From the NCBI GenBank assembly GCA_000209815.1, contig FP929036.1, positions 2,184,220-2,248,219 on the forward strand: 64,000 bases of DNA, given 5' to 3'. The notes below the pieces were generated by a model. The model worked only from the letters and a program-made list of their open reading frames with translations. It made no database searches and was not told the DNA's origin. Below are positions 37,588 to 46,087 of this stretch, piece after piece. Within the stretch, counting starts at the first letter, position 1; every line of letters starts with the position of its first letter. The stretch comes from Butyrivibrio fibrisolvens 16/4. GTDB taxonomy: Bacteria > Bacillota > Clostridia > Lachnospirales > Lachnospiraceae. The position numbers were made by a program, and so were the translations under genes.

Positions 37588-38886
37588 CTACTCTACCATC
37601 TGTCCATAGAACAAAATCTCATTCTCAGCATTTTCAAGTTCTGTATATACAATAAATTTGAAAGGCTCGTCAGCGTGGAACACTTTTATCTCTGGTTCTT
37701 CCGCAGGCATTGCTGCTGACTCCACCATCATGATGGCTGTTACTGCAGCCGCCTCAAGACCTTCTTCATCAGTCTTAATCTTTGTCTTCTGGATGATTTC
37801 ATCTATCATAACATCATCATCTGTCATCTCTGAAAAATCCGCACCTGCTCCAAAAGCAGATGTAGCTCCTCGGCTATTGAGATAGCCAATCATAATATCT
37901 TTTCCAAATTCGCTATCGATATCCATCTTTGGAAGCTTTACATCCACCTGACAGTAATCTACATTTTTAATTGCATTATCAATATCCTTTATCTCTCCTA
38001 AAATAAATGCAGCCTTTACGCCATACTTGAGTGGGAGAATTACAAGCTTGCCACCATCCTCTTCATAATATCCAAACTGGTTAACCTGATTCATAAACTC
38101 CTTTGTCACAGTACTTCCGTCAAAGGTTTTAAAATCATCCTCTTTTGTCTGATATTCTTCAAATTCATCCTGCCAAGGAGCACGAAGATAAAGAGCATTA
38201 GCAAGAATTAATTTGTAATCATCTAATTTGTCAGCAAGCTTTTCAATCTGACCATTAGTAGACTCATTTACCCATGAATTTACAGAATCTGTAAGCTTTT
38301 CTCCTGGCAATGAAGCGGCAGTAGCATCATAGTTTTTTGCTACCTTTTCAATATATTCCTTCTTAAATTCTCCGCCACGGCTTTCATTAGCCCAGATAGA
38401 ATTTACAATTTTAAAGGCACCATCTGGAGTTCCTTCTCCAGAAATATAAAAATCGTCATCACCCTGAGCTGCTTCTACAGCGCTCTGGTCATCCTTCAAC
38501 CATTCATTAAAATCTACTGTGGAATTATAAACCAGAGAATACCAGGTATTCATCTGCTCCTCGTTTTCAAATCCTGCGGCCTTTAGAAGCTCTTCTTTTG
38601 TTTCTCCATTTGCCCCTGCTATAGCAAGGCATAGAGCTGCCTTATATGAAGTTGGGGAAATCATGTAATTCTGATTTGCATAATCCTTTGTTTCAAGGAA
38701 CTTAATTAACTCCGAATCAAAATCACCCATTCCACCAATTACTTCTACATCCGTATTTACGTTTTTATGCTCTGTAGGGTCTTTTACAGGAGTTGTATTT
38801 CCTCCTGCACCAGAGTTGCCACATCCAACAAACATTCCTGTCATAAGCAATCCAATTAACAAAGCACTTATTATTCTCTTTTTCAT
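37588..38886 (-). CDS. serpin-family lipoprotein
   Basis: 432 residues from ATG 38886 after GGAGGAAA. Lipobox MFVGC near residue 22, then the serpin fold: NYMISPTSYKAALCLAIAGANGETKEELL, FKIVNSIWAN, LILANALYLRAPWQDEF, and hinge DEEGLEAAAVTAIMM before the reactive loop (VESAAMPAEEP) and FIVYTELENAENEILFYGQM. Serpins trap serine or cysteine proteases by loop insertion. Being lipid-anchored, it would protect the cell surface. The hinge has Leu where inhibitory serpins usually have Thr or Ser. Confidence 0.92.
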   Translation of the reverse strand: MKKRIISALLIGLLMTGMFVGCGNSGAGGNTTPVKDPTEHKNVNTDVEVIGGMGDFDSELIKFLETKDYANQNYMISPTSYKAALCLAIAGANGETKEELLKAAGFENEEQMNTWYSLVYNSTVDFNEWLKDDQSAVEAAQGDDDFYISGEGTPDGAFKIVNSIWANESRGGEFKKEYIEKVAKNYDATAASLPGEKLTDSVNSWVNESTNGQIEKLADKLDDYKLILANALYLRAPWQDEFEEYQTKEDDFKTFDGSTVTKEFMNQVNQFGYYEEDGGKLVILPLKYGVKAAFILGEIKDIDNAIKNVDYCQVDVKLPKMDIDSEFGKDIMIGYLNSRGATSAFGAGADFSEMTDDDVMIDEIIQKTKIKTDEEGLEAAAVTAIMMVESAAMPAEEPEIKVFHADEPFKFIVYTELENAENEILFYGQMVE

Positions 38887-38966
38887 AGCTGTTTCCTCCG
38901 TTAATCTCAGCTTCATTTGCACGACACATTTTATTTCTTGTTACAAAAAATTATATTAAATTTTAT

Positions 38967-38993
38967 AAAAAAATCGACCATCTTATGATGGTC
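38967..38993 (-). terminator. terminator after the lipase gene
   Basis: GACCATC-TTAT-GATGGTC followed by seven T on the minus strand. Confidence 0.9.
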
Positions 38994-39009
38994 AATTTCT
39001 CTTACTATT

Positions 39010-40722
39010 TTATAATTCAAGCTGAAGCCTAAATGCTGATGTCAAGCTCTGTAATTGTTCTGTTTGTGAATTTAAAATATTTGCGTACTCAGAATCTAGT
39101 TGATTTGCTCTGTCAAACATATCTCTTATGGTAAGAACAACATCCTCATCTTGCTCATCAATTTTTCTGTATATTCTTTTTGTATAATCTATGTTGTCGT
39201 CGATTCCAATGTGATCTATAAATCCCGTGTTCCAACCGCCAGCATATACAAATCTTGCTACATCAAATAATTCCTCACAATGAATTTCATTATATAGGCC
39301 AATTAATTCTTCCTTAAATTCTGTAGTATAGTTTCTTACTACATCACTAGATAAATTACTGACAAATGATGAAACCTTTTTTGTTCCCCTATCCCACAGT
39401 GCATTTACCTTTTCTTTTAATTTCATAATTTCATAATCCAAAAAATCACATAAATTCTTTATAAATGTTTTATCTGTATTTAAGGTAATCATAGCATCTT
39501 TCAATAGCGATATTATAAAATCATAGGAAGAAATAAACTCTTTCACCTTCGGGTCTATATAAAAAATAATGCAACAAATGACTGCTATAATATATTTACT
39601 AAAAAAGCCTACTCCAAAAGTCTCCAAAAATGATGCAAATCTTATTTTGCCCAAGTTATTCTCTTCAGCATATGCAGAAACTAATTTCCTGATTTTAATC
39701 AATGTTGTAGGTCTACTAACTAAATGTAGTATCATCTTTATAGTATCTTTTTCACCTAGCACTCTCCCAGCAGCAGGTCCAAGACATTCAGCTATCTCTA
39801 ACAAATCCTCATCAGTGCTATGATCCATTACATAGGTTACGAAACCTCTGATAAGCTTGATGTTTTCGTTTTCTTCCTCCTTAACAAAAATGGGCGAATT
39901 ATTATCATCTACCTTTATCTTTCCATTTTTATCCAATGCAAAAAATGAATTAGGGCTATGATATTGAGCACCATTTGACATTCCATACCCTTTGCATGAT
40001 TTTTCCCTAATTCCCGGAATCTGTTTCATCAAAACATGGACAAAATCTGTGGAAATATAATAATTTGTTATCAGTCCTGCTCTATCAGATATTCGATCCG
40101 AATAAGTATTCAAAAAAAGATTCGAAAAGCCTTGCCCATCAAATGCTACACATCGGGAGATTTTATCGTCATCTGCTTTTATCGTGACATACATAGCCTT
40201 ATTAGCACCTTTAGAATGTCCTACGACGATAACATCATCAAATTTTTTAGTGTAATCATTATAAAAATCCAGTGCATCTTTTTGACGTTGTGTATCTGCC
40301 TCTAAAATACCATAAACATTATCATTCCACTCTTCAAAACCTGTTGTACCTTTGTAGGTAACAATACATTGTTTTGTGCCTGGGACAGAATAACAAATAT
40401 TGAGATTATAAGTATCTCCAATCGAATTAGTATATGTGTCGGCATTAACTACCTTTAGTGAATTCAAATTTGAATTATGTTGTATTTGCTCTATAACATC
40501 TGCCCATTCATTCCCACTCATCATGGCTCCATCAATGGTTTTGTCTCCGTATTTACGGAGGTTGTTTAGGGCGTCTTCATTAAAATCTTTTAGAACAGAT
40601 TTTATTGTTTTAGTATCCTTAATTTTTAATATTTCTTTTCCCTCACCAGGAAATGCTATCTCCAATACATTTTTATCTATATAAGTCACATGTTCTAATA
40701 ATCCCAATTCTTGATCAGTCAT
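39010..40722 (-). CDS. lipase-domain toxin with helical C-terminus (TslA-like T7SS effector candidate)
   Basis: 570 residues, intact. The N-terminal half is an alpha/beta hydrolase of the DUF2974/Mbeg1-like kind: IVTYKGTTGFEEWNDN (oxyanion region), nucleophile elbow VVGHSKGANKA with Ser170, Asp near 226 (ISTDFVHVL) and His255 (AQYHSPNSFF). The C-terminal half is helical with one possible TM stretch (SKYIIAVICCIIFYI) and an LXG/WXG-like tail. This order (enzyme first, targeting helices last) matches the S. aureus lipase effector TslA. The four genes before it are small helical proteins and a lipoprotein, as in such modules. Secretion is inferred; no T7SS machinery is in the window. Confidence 0.72.
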   Translation of the reverse strand: MTDQELGLLEHVTYIDKNVLEIAFPGEGKEILKIKDTKTIKSVLKDFNEDALNNLRKYGDKTIDGAMMSGNEWADVIEQIQHNSNLNSLKVVNADTYTNSIGDTYNLNICYSVPGTKQCIVTYKGTTGFEEWNDNVYGILEADTQRQKDALDFYNDYTKKFDDVIVVGHSKGANKAMYVTIKADDDKISRCVAFDGQGFSNLFLNTYSDRISDRAGLITNYYISTDFVHVLMKQIPGIREKSCKGYGMSNGAQYHSPNSFFALDKNGKIKVDDNNSPIFVKEEENENIKLIRGFVTYVMDHSTDEDLLEIAECLGPAAGRVLGEKDTIKMILHLVSRPTTLIKIRKLVSAYAEENNLGKIRFASFLETFGVGFFSKYIIAVICCIIFYIDPKVKEFISSYDFIISLLKDAMITLNTDKTFIKNLCDFLDYEIMKLKEKVNALWDRGTKKVSSFVSNLSSDVVRNYTTEFKEELIGLYNEIHCEELFDVARFVYAGGWNTGFIDHIGIDDNIDYTKRIYRKIDEQDEDVVLTIRDMFDRANQLDSEYANILNSQTEQLQSLTSAFRLQLEL

Positions 40723-40754
40723 TTTTCATCTCCCTACTATGATAAAAAAACAAT

Positions 40755-41525
40755 CTAGTTTATTTCTTGTTCCCATTTAGGACCTCCATTTTTTCGATCA
40801 GTATAATAACTACCATAAAGAAGTTTAACGTCATCTATATCAAAACAATCCTCGTAATTTTTCTGGTTCATATCGGAAGTTATCCCTTCTTTATCGAAAC
40901 AATACATAGATATTTCCCAAACATTCTTTTCTTTGCCAATTGCATCTACAATACTATCCATTAATGAATTACATTCTTCTACATCTACAGATTCAATATA
41001 AATACTTATATCAGCAGCCGTAACATTTCCATCTTTTACTCCAGTAAGTGTAGTGAACATCTTATATGTCTGCCCCTCAAGTATAGGTGCAAGCTTTTCA
41101 TCCATCTCCTTCTGATATTTTGGTGCCAAAAGCACCCAATCATAACCGTCTTCAAAACCATCCTCAGTTCTTGTTACTGTAAAACACTGTGTTTCTGGAT
41201 CATCACCTTCTGCATATGCAAGCAATGCCTCTTCATCATTAAATAGTGCATCCGGATATCTATAGCCAGCATAAATAAAAGTCTTATTATATTTGGCTTC
41301 CAAATACTCTAGCATTTCCTCAATAGCAACTATAGACTCTCTTTGCTTATATCCCAGCTCATCCCAATCAGCTGGCAAATCCATTGACCATAATATTTCA
41401 CACTGACGCTCATTCAGTTCTACTTTTCCACCAAAAACTTTATCTATCAAAGTGCATCCTCCTAACACTGTACTTACCGCTATTACCGATGTTAAAAAAT
41501 TATTTTTCTTTTCATCATTTCTCAT
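40755..41525 (-). CDS. lipoprotein, candidate immunity protein of the lipase toxin
   Basis: 256 residues. Signal peptide FLTSVIAVSTVLGGC with lipobox VLGGC; acidic extracytoplasmic domain. It lies 32 bases before the toxin gene. A second copy of the first 71 residues lies at 42712-42927, so immunity-gene duplication has occurred, which is typical of polymorphic toxin loci. I know no family for the mature domain. Confidence 0.7.
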   Translation of the reverse strand: MRNDEKKNNFLTSVIAVSTVLGGCTLIDKVFGGKVELNERQCEILWSMDLPADWDELGYKQRESIVAIEEMLEYLEAKYNKTFIYAGYRYPDALFNDEEALLAYAEGDDPETQCFTVTRTEDGFEDGYDWVLLAPKYQKEMDEKLAPILEGQTYKMFTTLTGVKDGNVTAADISIYIESVDVEECNSLMDSIVDAIGKEKNVWEISMYCFDKEGITSDMNQKNYEDCFDIDDVKLLYGSYYTDRKNGGPKWEQEIN

Positions 41526-41531
41526 CCCTTT

Positions 41532-41975
41532 TTAACTATTTGCTTTTAATCTAGCAAGTTCAGCCTCTCTAGCAGCCCTTGCTGCTCGAGCCTCTTCTTC
41601 CTGTATTCTTCTTATTTCTGCCTGAAGCGAAGAAATCATACTTCGCTTATGACTAATTTCATCTTCAATATTAGTTATTCGGCGTTTTGCTTTATGAACT
41701 ATTCCATCGCTCATTTCCTCCGCGATTTCTAGCCTTCTATTTACACCATAATTTTCTTGTATCAACCCAGCCAAACGATCTGCATATGTGGCATTTAACC
41801 TGGTAGCTGCTGCCTTTTCATTTACACCATATCTTCTACATATTTCTTCAACATTTTGATTCATTTTCAAAGAAAAGCTTTCTAGGAAATCTTTTCCCTC
41901 ATTTAGCTCTCTTTGTAAAATCCGTATTTCATCTTCCAGTTGCCAGATTCTGGACTGTAATTCTCCAATTCCCAT
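41532..41975 (-). CDS. coiled-coil partner protein (YwqH/DUF5082-like)
   Basis: 147 residues, almost all helix with heptad patterns at both ends (LQSRIWQLEDEIRILQREL and AEIRRIQEEEARAARAAREA). The size, coiled coil and place before a toxin gene fit DUF5082-type proteins that accompany LXG effectors. No signal peptide, as expected of T7SS substrates or chaperones. Assignment by context and shape. Confidence 0.5.
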   Translation of the reverse strand: MGIGELQSRIWQLEDEIRILQRELNEGKDFLESFSLKMNQNVEEICRRYGVNEKAAATRLNATYADRLAGLIQENYGVNRRLEIAEEMSDGIVHKAKRRITNIEDEISHKRSMISSLQAEIRRIQEEEARAARAAREAELARLKANS

Positions 41976-41992
41976 CTATAATATCCTGCTTT

Positions 41993-42280
41993 CTAACTAA
42001 GTGACCTAAATAATTTAGCCCAAGTCTCGTCAGTTTCTTTGAATGTTTTGGCTACATTCTCCAGCTCATCTATAAGCTGTCTAATTGTTGCTTGTAAGGT
42101 CACTCCAACAAAATGCACCTCTTTTAATTGACTATCTAGTGCTTCCTTTGAATTTCCTTGAGATTTAGAAAAACTGCTTGTACATATACTGTATTTATCA
42201 AGCTCCTTTTCTAATCTTTTTAATCTTTGAATATCATTTTTTAAATTAATATAATCAATTCTAATCTCTTGCTTATCCAC
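41993..42280 (-). CDS. small helical partner protein (YwqI/DUF5344-like)
   Basis: 95 residues, starting at a GTG (42280) that follows AGGAG at 7 bases; the earlier ATG at 42310 would lie inside the preceding gene without a ribosome site. Helical hairpin with heptads (LKNDIQRLKRLEKELDKY, TIRQLIDELENVAKTFKETD). Resembles WXG100/DUF5344 partners of T7SS effectors in size and helix layout. Confidence 0.5.
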   Translation of the reverse strand: MDKQEIRIDYINLKNDIQRLKRLEKELDKYSICTSSFSKSQGNSKEALDSQLKEVHFVGVTLQATIRQLIDELENVAKTFKETDETWAKLFRSLS

Positions 42281-42290
42281 ATTCGCTCTC

Positions 42291-42569
42291 CTAACGCAGT
42301 AAATTATCAATATTATCTATTTCGCCTAGAAACTCTTCAACATTACTCCTGCTGGAAGCAAGTATCTCAGAAACCTCAGCTGTGTATTTACTTATATTAT
42401 TAATTTTGTTTTCCAATTTGTTGTCTATTAGTTTGTCAACTATACCATTTTCTTTTATGTTATCAACAATTCCATCTAGCCTTGTGCATACACTAAGTAT
42501 ATGTTCCACAGAATTTTCAATAGCCTGAACTTCCTGGTCAAATTCTGTGTCATTAACAATTAAACTCAT
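42291..42569 (-). CDS. small helical partner protein (WXG100-like)
   Basis: 92 residues from ATG 42569 after GAGG. Two long helices, acidic, no Cys (DTEFDQEVQAIENSVEHIL...SRSNVEEFLGEIDNIDNLL). First gene of the five-gene toxin unit. I see no strict WXG turn, so the WXG100 relation is by shape only. Confidence 0.5.
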   Translation of the reverse strand: MSLIVNDTEFDQEVQAIENSVEHILSVCTRLDGIVDNIKENGIVDKLIDNKLENKINNISKYTAEVSEILASSRSNVEEFLGEIDNIDNLLR

Positions 42570-42670
42570 TCTAATTCCTCTATCTAAAAAAATACTAATT
42601 AAAAAAGCCTTTTTATTATATAACATCTCAATTCTTCAAACAAATTTTATAGGTTTGCTCTTCTTATAAA

Positions 42671-42723
42671 ATAAGAATAATAAAAAGGAAATGTAATACC
42701 TTTTGATTGGCTTACATTTCCTC
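42671..42723 (-). repeat. terminator-like repeat, copy 2
   Basis: 53 bases differing from 32715-32767 at five positions. Its CATTTCCTC end is shared with the truncated lipoprotein gene, whose last codons and stop (GAG GAA ATG TAA) lie inside the repeat. Confidence 0.75.
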
Positions 42724-42927
42724 TATAGCAACTATAGACTCTCTTTGCTTATATCCCAGCTCATCCCAATCAGCTGGCAAATCCATTGACCATAATATTT
42801 CACACTGACGCTCGTTCAGCTCTACTTTTTCACCAAAAACTTTATCTATCAAAGTACATCCTACTAACACTGTACTTACCGCTATTACTGATGTAAAAAA
42901 ATTATTTTTCTTTTCATCTTTCATCAT
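42712..42927 (-). pseudogene. truncated duplicate of the immunity-type lipoprotein
   Basis: 71 codons nearly identical to the first 71 of the lipoprotein at 40755-41525 (five residue changes), ending in TAA supplied by the fused terminator repeat. Signal and lipobox (VLVGC) are kept, so it could still be exported as a short lipopeptide. The start has an AAAGGA site. Confidence 0.8.
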
Positions 42928-42963
42928 TCCTTTTGTACTCTGTCTATTTCTTAGTATTGCAAA

Positions 42964-42996
42964 TGGCTCCCCTCTTACACAAAAAGAGGAGAGCCA
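42964..42996 (-). terminator. terminator after the PqqD-like gene
   Basis: TGGCTCCCCTCTT (42964-42976) pairs with AAGAGGAGAGCCA (42984-42996), with one wobble, around a 7-base loop. Confidence 0.75.
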
Positions 42997-43006
42997 CTAT
43001 TATACT

Positions 43007-43342
43007 TTAAACTCTTTTCACAAACCCTACCTGCTCAAGGTGCTTCATATAAACACTAAGGCGCTCATAGAGAGGCTCTGCTTCATCGCCGAATCTGTCG
43101 TGAACAAGAAGACCTATGTCGTAGACACTTTTCTGGCCGTCTATGCAGTTCCAAATGAACGAACCCATTCCCTCCAGCGTGATTTTGCTAACAGCTGGCT
43201 TCTTAAAGAAGCGCTGAGCTATGCGGTTTGTAAATCCTTTATTTTCCATTTCAACAATGACCTCTCCGGACTCAGAGAGAGTCCAGATGAGGTCATCATT
43301 TATCGTATATACGAAATCTAAATAATTTTCTTTATTTCTCAT
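43007..43342 (-). CDS. PqqD superfamily protein
   Basis: 111 residues. PqqD fold: FVYTINDDLIWTLSESGEVIVEMENKGFTNRIAQRFFKKPAVSKITLEGMGSFIWNCIDGQKSVYDIGLLVHDRFGDEAEPLYERLSVYMKHLEQVGFV can be seen in segments such as LEGMGSFIWNCIDG and YMKHLEQVGFV. PqqD-like proteins bind peptide substrates for radical SAM maturases. No such enzyme is present here; the gene overlaps the OPT transporter by 11 bases, suggesting a link with peptide uptake. Confidence 0.72.
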   Translation of the reverse strand: MRNKENYLDFVYTINDDLIWTLSESGEVIVEMENKGFTNRIAQRFFKKPAVSKITLEGMGSFIWNCIDGQKSVYDIGLLVHDRFGDEAEPLYERLSVYMKHLEQVGFVKRV

Positions 43343-45212
43343 TCTTCTTTCCCATGGCTGCCTTATATACTGCAGCTGCGATTAACACGATAAGAATAAG
43401 TGCTGGTGTATTTCCTGTAGGAATTACTGAGCTAAGATCCATCTTATCAGTAATACCAGCTACCTTAAGGATAGCAAGGAGTACACCTATGATACCTTCA
43501 CCAGCAATAAGTCCTGAACAGAAGAGGATGCCCTTTCCTGACTCATCTTCCTGGTTACCAAATTTAGCATCAGCAAACTTTCTGATAAGACCACCAATCA
43601 TGATTGTAGTAGAAAGCTCAAGTGGAAGGTAAAGACCTATAGAAACAGGAAGTGCTGCAATACCAAGGATCTCGATTGTGATAGAGATGAAAGCACCGAT
43701 GAAAATAAGTGTCCAAGGAAGATTTCCATCCATAACGCCTTCGATAACCATCTTCATCATTGTAGCCTGTGGAGCTGCAAGCTTGTCTGAACCAAATCCG
43801 TATGCTGAATCAAGAAGTACCATAACGCCACCGATAGCAAGTGCTGCTGCAACAGTACCGATGATTTCACCAATCTGCTGCTTAACTGGTGTAGCGCCAA
43901 GAATGTAACCTGTCTTTAAATCCTGTGAAGTATCACCTGCCATACAAGCTGCGATACAAATAACTGAACCGATTGCGATAGCACCTGTCATTCCGTGTAC
44001 GCCTGTATCACCCATAGCCTTAAGACAGATTGTTGCGATAAGGATAGTAGCGATTGTCATACCTGAAACAGGGTTGTTTGAGCTACCTACAAGACCAACC
44101 ATACGAGAAGAAACGGCACTAAAGAAGAAACCAAATACAACTATGATGATTGCGCCAAGAAGTGTAACAGGTACTGCTGGTACAAGCCAAATTGCAAGAA
44201 TAAGAACTACGATAGAGCCAAGTACAAAACGAATGTCCATATCACGTGCTGTACGCTCTGTAGATGTAGAGCCTGCTGTCTTAATGCTCTTGATTGAATC
44301 CACAAATGTTCTAACGATAAGTGGAAGTGTCTTAATAAGTGAAATGATACCAGCTGAAGCTACGGCACCTGCACCAATGTACTTGATGTAGTTTGACCAG
44401 ATAGCTGATGCACCATGTGCTGCATAAAGCTCTGCAACAGAAGCGCTAGCTGGGTACATAACCATGTCGCCACCAAAAGCAACAATAGCTGGAATAAGTA
44501 CGAACCATCCAAGTACACCACCTGCAAACATATATGCAGAGATACGTGGGCCACAGATGTAACCAACAGAAACGAGTGCTGGATATACCTGAGCAGAAAA
44601 CTCTGTCTTAAGAGACTGAAGCTTAACTGTGAATACGCCCTGGATTGCGCAAAGACCATCAACGATGAACTTTACAGCTGCACCAATACCCATACCAACA
44701 AATACAGACTTAGCAGATGAACCACCTTCCTCACCAGCAAGAAGAACCTCTGCACATGCTGTTCCCTCTGGATATGGAAGCACACCGTGCTCCTGAACGA
44801 TAAGTGCACTACGAAGTGGAACCATGAAAAATACACCAAGAAGTCCACCGAAAAGTGCGATTACAGTGATAGTGATAAGTGAAGGCTTGTCCATAACGCC
44901 TTCCTTAGCCCAGATGAAAAGTGCTGGCATTGTAAAGATAGCACCTGCTGCAAGGCTTTCACCTGCAGAACCGATTGTCTGAACCATATTGCTTTCAAGG
45001 ATAGAATCCTTTTTCATAATAACGCGAATAACAGCCATTGAAATAACTGCGGCTGGAATAGATGCAGATACAGTCATACCTACTCTGAGACCAAGATATG
45101 CGTTAGCAGCACCAAAGATAACTGCAAGAAGAAGACCCATAATGATAGATGTAGGAGTCATCTCAGGAGTAACCTTATCCGCTGGAATGTAAGGTTTAAA
45201 TTGTTCTTTCAT
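43332..45212 (-). CDS. OPT family oligopeptide transporter
   Basis: 626 residues from ATG 45212 (AAGGAG upstream). Strongly hydrophobic with about 14-16 TM helices; family segments IFGAANAYLGLRVGMTVSASIPAAVI, QTIGSAGESLAAGAIFTMPAL, CLAGD-like AACMAGDTSQDLKTGYILGATP, and GAFISITIEILGI. Imports oligopeptides or metal-chelate peptides by proton symport. Confidence 0.92.
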   Translation of the reverse strand: MKEQFKPYIPADKVTPEMTPTSIIMGLLLAVIFGAANAYLGLRVGMTVSASIPAAVISMAVIRVIMKKDSILESNMVQTIGSAGESLAAGAIFTMPALFIWAKEGVMDKPSLITITVIALFGGLLGVFFMVPLRSALIVQEHGVLPYPEGTACAEVLLAGEEGGSSAKSVFVGMGIGAAVKFIVDGLCAIQGVFTVKLQSLKTEFSAQVYPALVSVGYICGPRISAYMFAGGVLGWFVLIPAIVAFGGDMVMYPASASVAELYAAHGASAIWSNYIKYIGAGAVASAGIISLIKTLPLIVRTFVDSIKSIKTAGSTSTERTARDMDIRFVLGSIVVLILAIWLVPAVPVTLLGAIIIVVFGFFFSAVSSRMVGLVGSSNNPVSGMTIATILIATICLKAMGDTGVHGMTGAIAIGSVICIAACMAGDTSQDLKTGYILGATPVKQQIGEIIGTVAAALAIGGVMVLLDSAYGFGSDKLAAPQATMMKMVIEGVMDGNLPWTLIFIGAFISITIEILGIAALPVSIGLYLPLELSTTIMIGGLIRKFADAKFGNQEDESGKGILFCSGLIAGEGIIGVLLAILKVAGITDKMDLSSVIPTGNTPALILIVLIAAAVYKAAMGKKNEK

Positions 45213-45251
45213 ACTAAATATATCTCTCCTTCTATTAAACCAAGTTTTTTT

Positions 45252-45280
45252 ATTATATACACACTTTAAAGTGGATGCAA
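45252..45280 (-). promoter_or_regulatory. promoter of the OPT gene with palindromic spacer
   Basis: Minus strand -35 TTGCAT (45275-45280), 17-base spacer, -10 TATAAT (45252-45257). The spacer contains the perfect palindrome CACTTTAAAGTG (45262-45273), a possible operator. Confidence 0.75.
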
Positions 45281-45300
45281 ATCGAAGTACTAAAGCGATA

Positions 45301-45360
45301 AAGAGATAAAGCAAAATACACCCCGCCGTGTCCGGCGGGGTGTATTTTGCTTTATCTCTT
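45301..45360 (-). terminator. 60-bp perfect palindrome, terminator of reverse rubrerythrin
   Basis: Arms of 28 bases pair without mismatch around a TGTC loop. The GC-rich core CACCCCGCCG/CGGCGGGGTG is flanked by an A-tract and T-tract. It begins one base past the rubrerythrin stop. Confidence 0.9.
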
Positions 45361-45361
45361 C

Positions 45362-45949
45362 TTACTTAAACAGACGGTTTAGGAAGCCCTCAAGTGCTTT
45401 ACCGTGGCGAGCTTCATCACGGGCCATCTCGTGTACAGTATCGTGTATAGCATCAAGATTGTACTTTTTAGCACAGGTTGCAAGATCAACCTTTCCCTGA
45501 GTAGCGCCATATTCGCAATCAACACGCCAAGCAAGATTCTGCTTTGTTGAATTGGTCATATTCTTTTCTAAATCAGAACCAAGTAGCTCTGCAAACTTAG
45601 CAGCATGCTCTGCTTCTTCCCAAGCAGCCTTCTCCCAGTACAATCCAACCTCTGGATAGCCCTCTCGATGAGCCACACGAGCCATACATAGATACATACC
45701 TACCTCTGAACACTCACCCTCAAAGTTTGACTTAAGCTGTTCAAAGATATACTTCTTTACATCATCAGGAATATCGGAATTGTTCTTTACTGTAGCTGCA
45801 TAAACACCAAATACATGCTCTGCAGCAAGGGCGATTTCCCCTTCTACCTTCTTGAACTTGTCTCCACTTACGTGACAGACTGGACACTCATCAGGTGGAT
45901 TGTCTCCCTCATGAATGTAACCACATACCGGACATACATACTTAGCCAT
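45362..45949 (-). CDS. reverse rubrerythrin (NADH peroxidase-type)
   Basis: 195 residues. N-terminal rubredoxin domain with [20 protein letters not shown], then the four-helix diiron domain with ligands in [22 protein letters not shown], and [10 protein letters not shown]. Domain order is the reverse of classical rubrerythrin. Reduces peroxide with NADH-derived electrons, protecting anaerobes from oxygen. Confidence 0.93.
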   Translation of the reverse strand: MAKYVCPVCGYIHEGDNPPDECPVCHVSGDKFKKVEGEIALAAEHVFGVYAATVKNNSDIPDDVKKYIFEQLKSNFEGECSEVGMYLCMARVAHREGYPEVGLYWEKAAWEEAEHAAKFAELLGSDLEKNMTNSTKQNLAWRVDCEYGATQGKVDLATCAKKYNLDAIHDTVHEMARDEARHGKALEGFLNRLFK

Positions 45950-46087
45950 AACCTGCTCCTTTCAAAACGCCCCACATAAAAATGTTAATAGTAACAACAA
46001 TCCCTACAAGTAAACGATTAATGATATTTTATCATATCTCTATATATGCCCTATTCAAATCACTAATACTTCTCAAATAATTCACAT

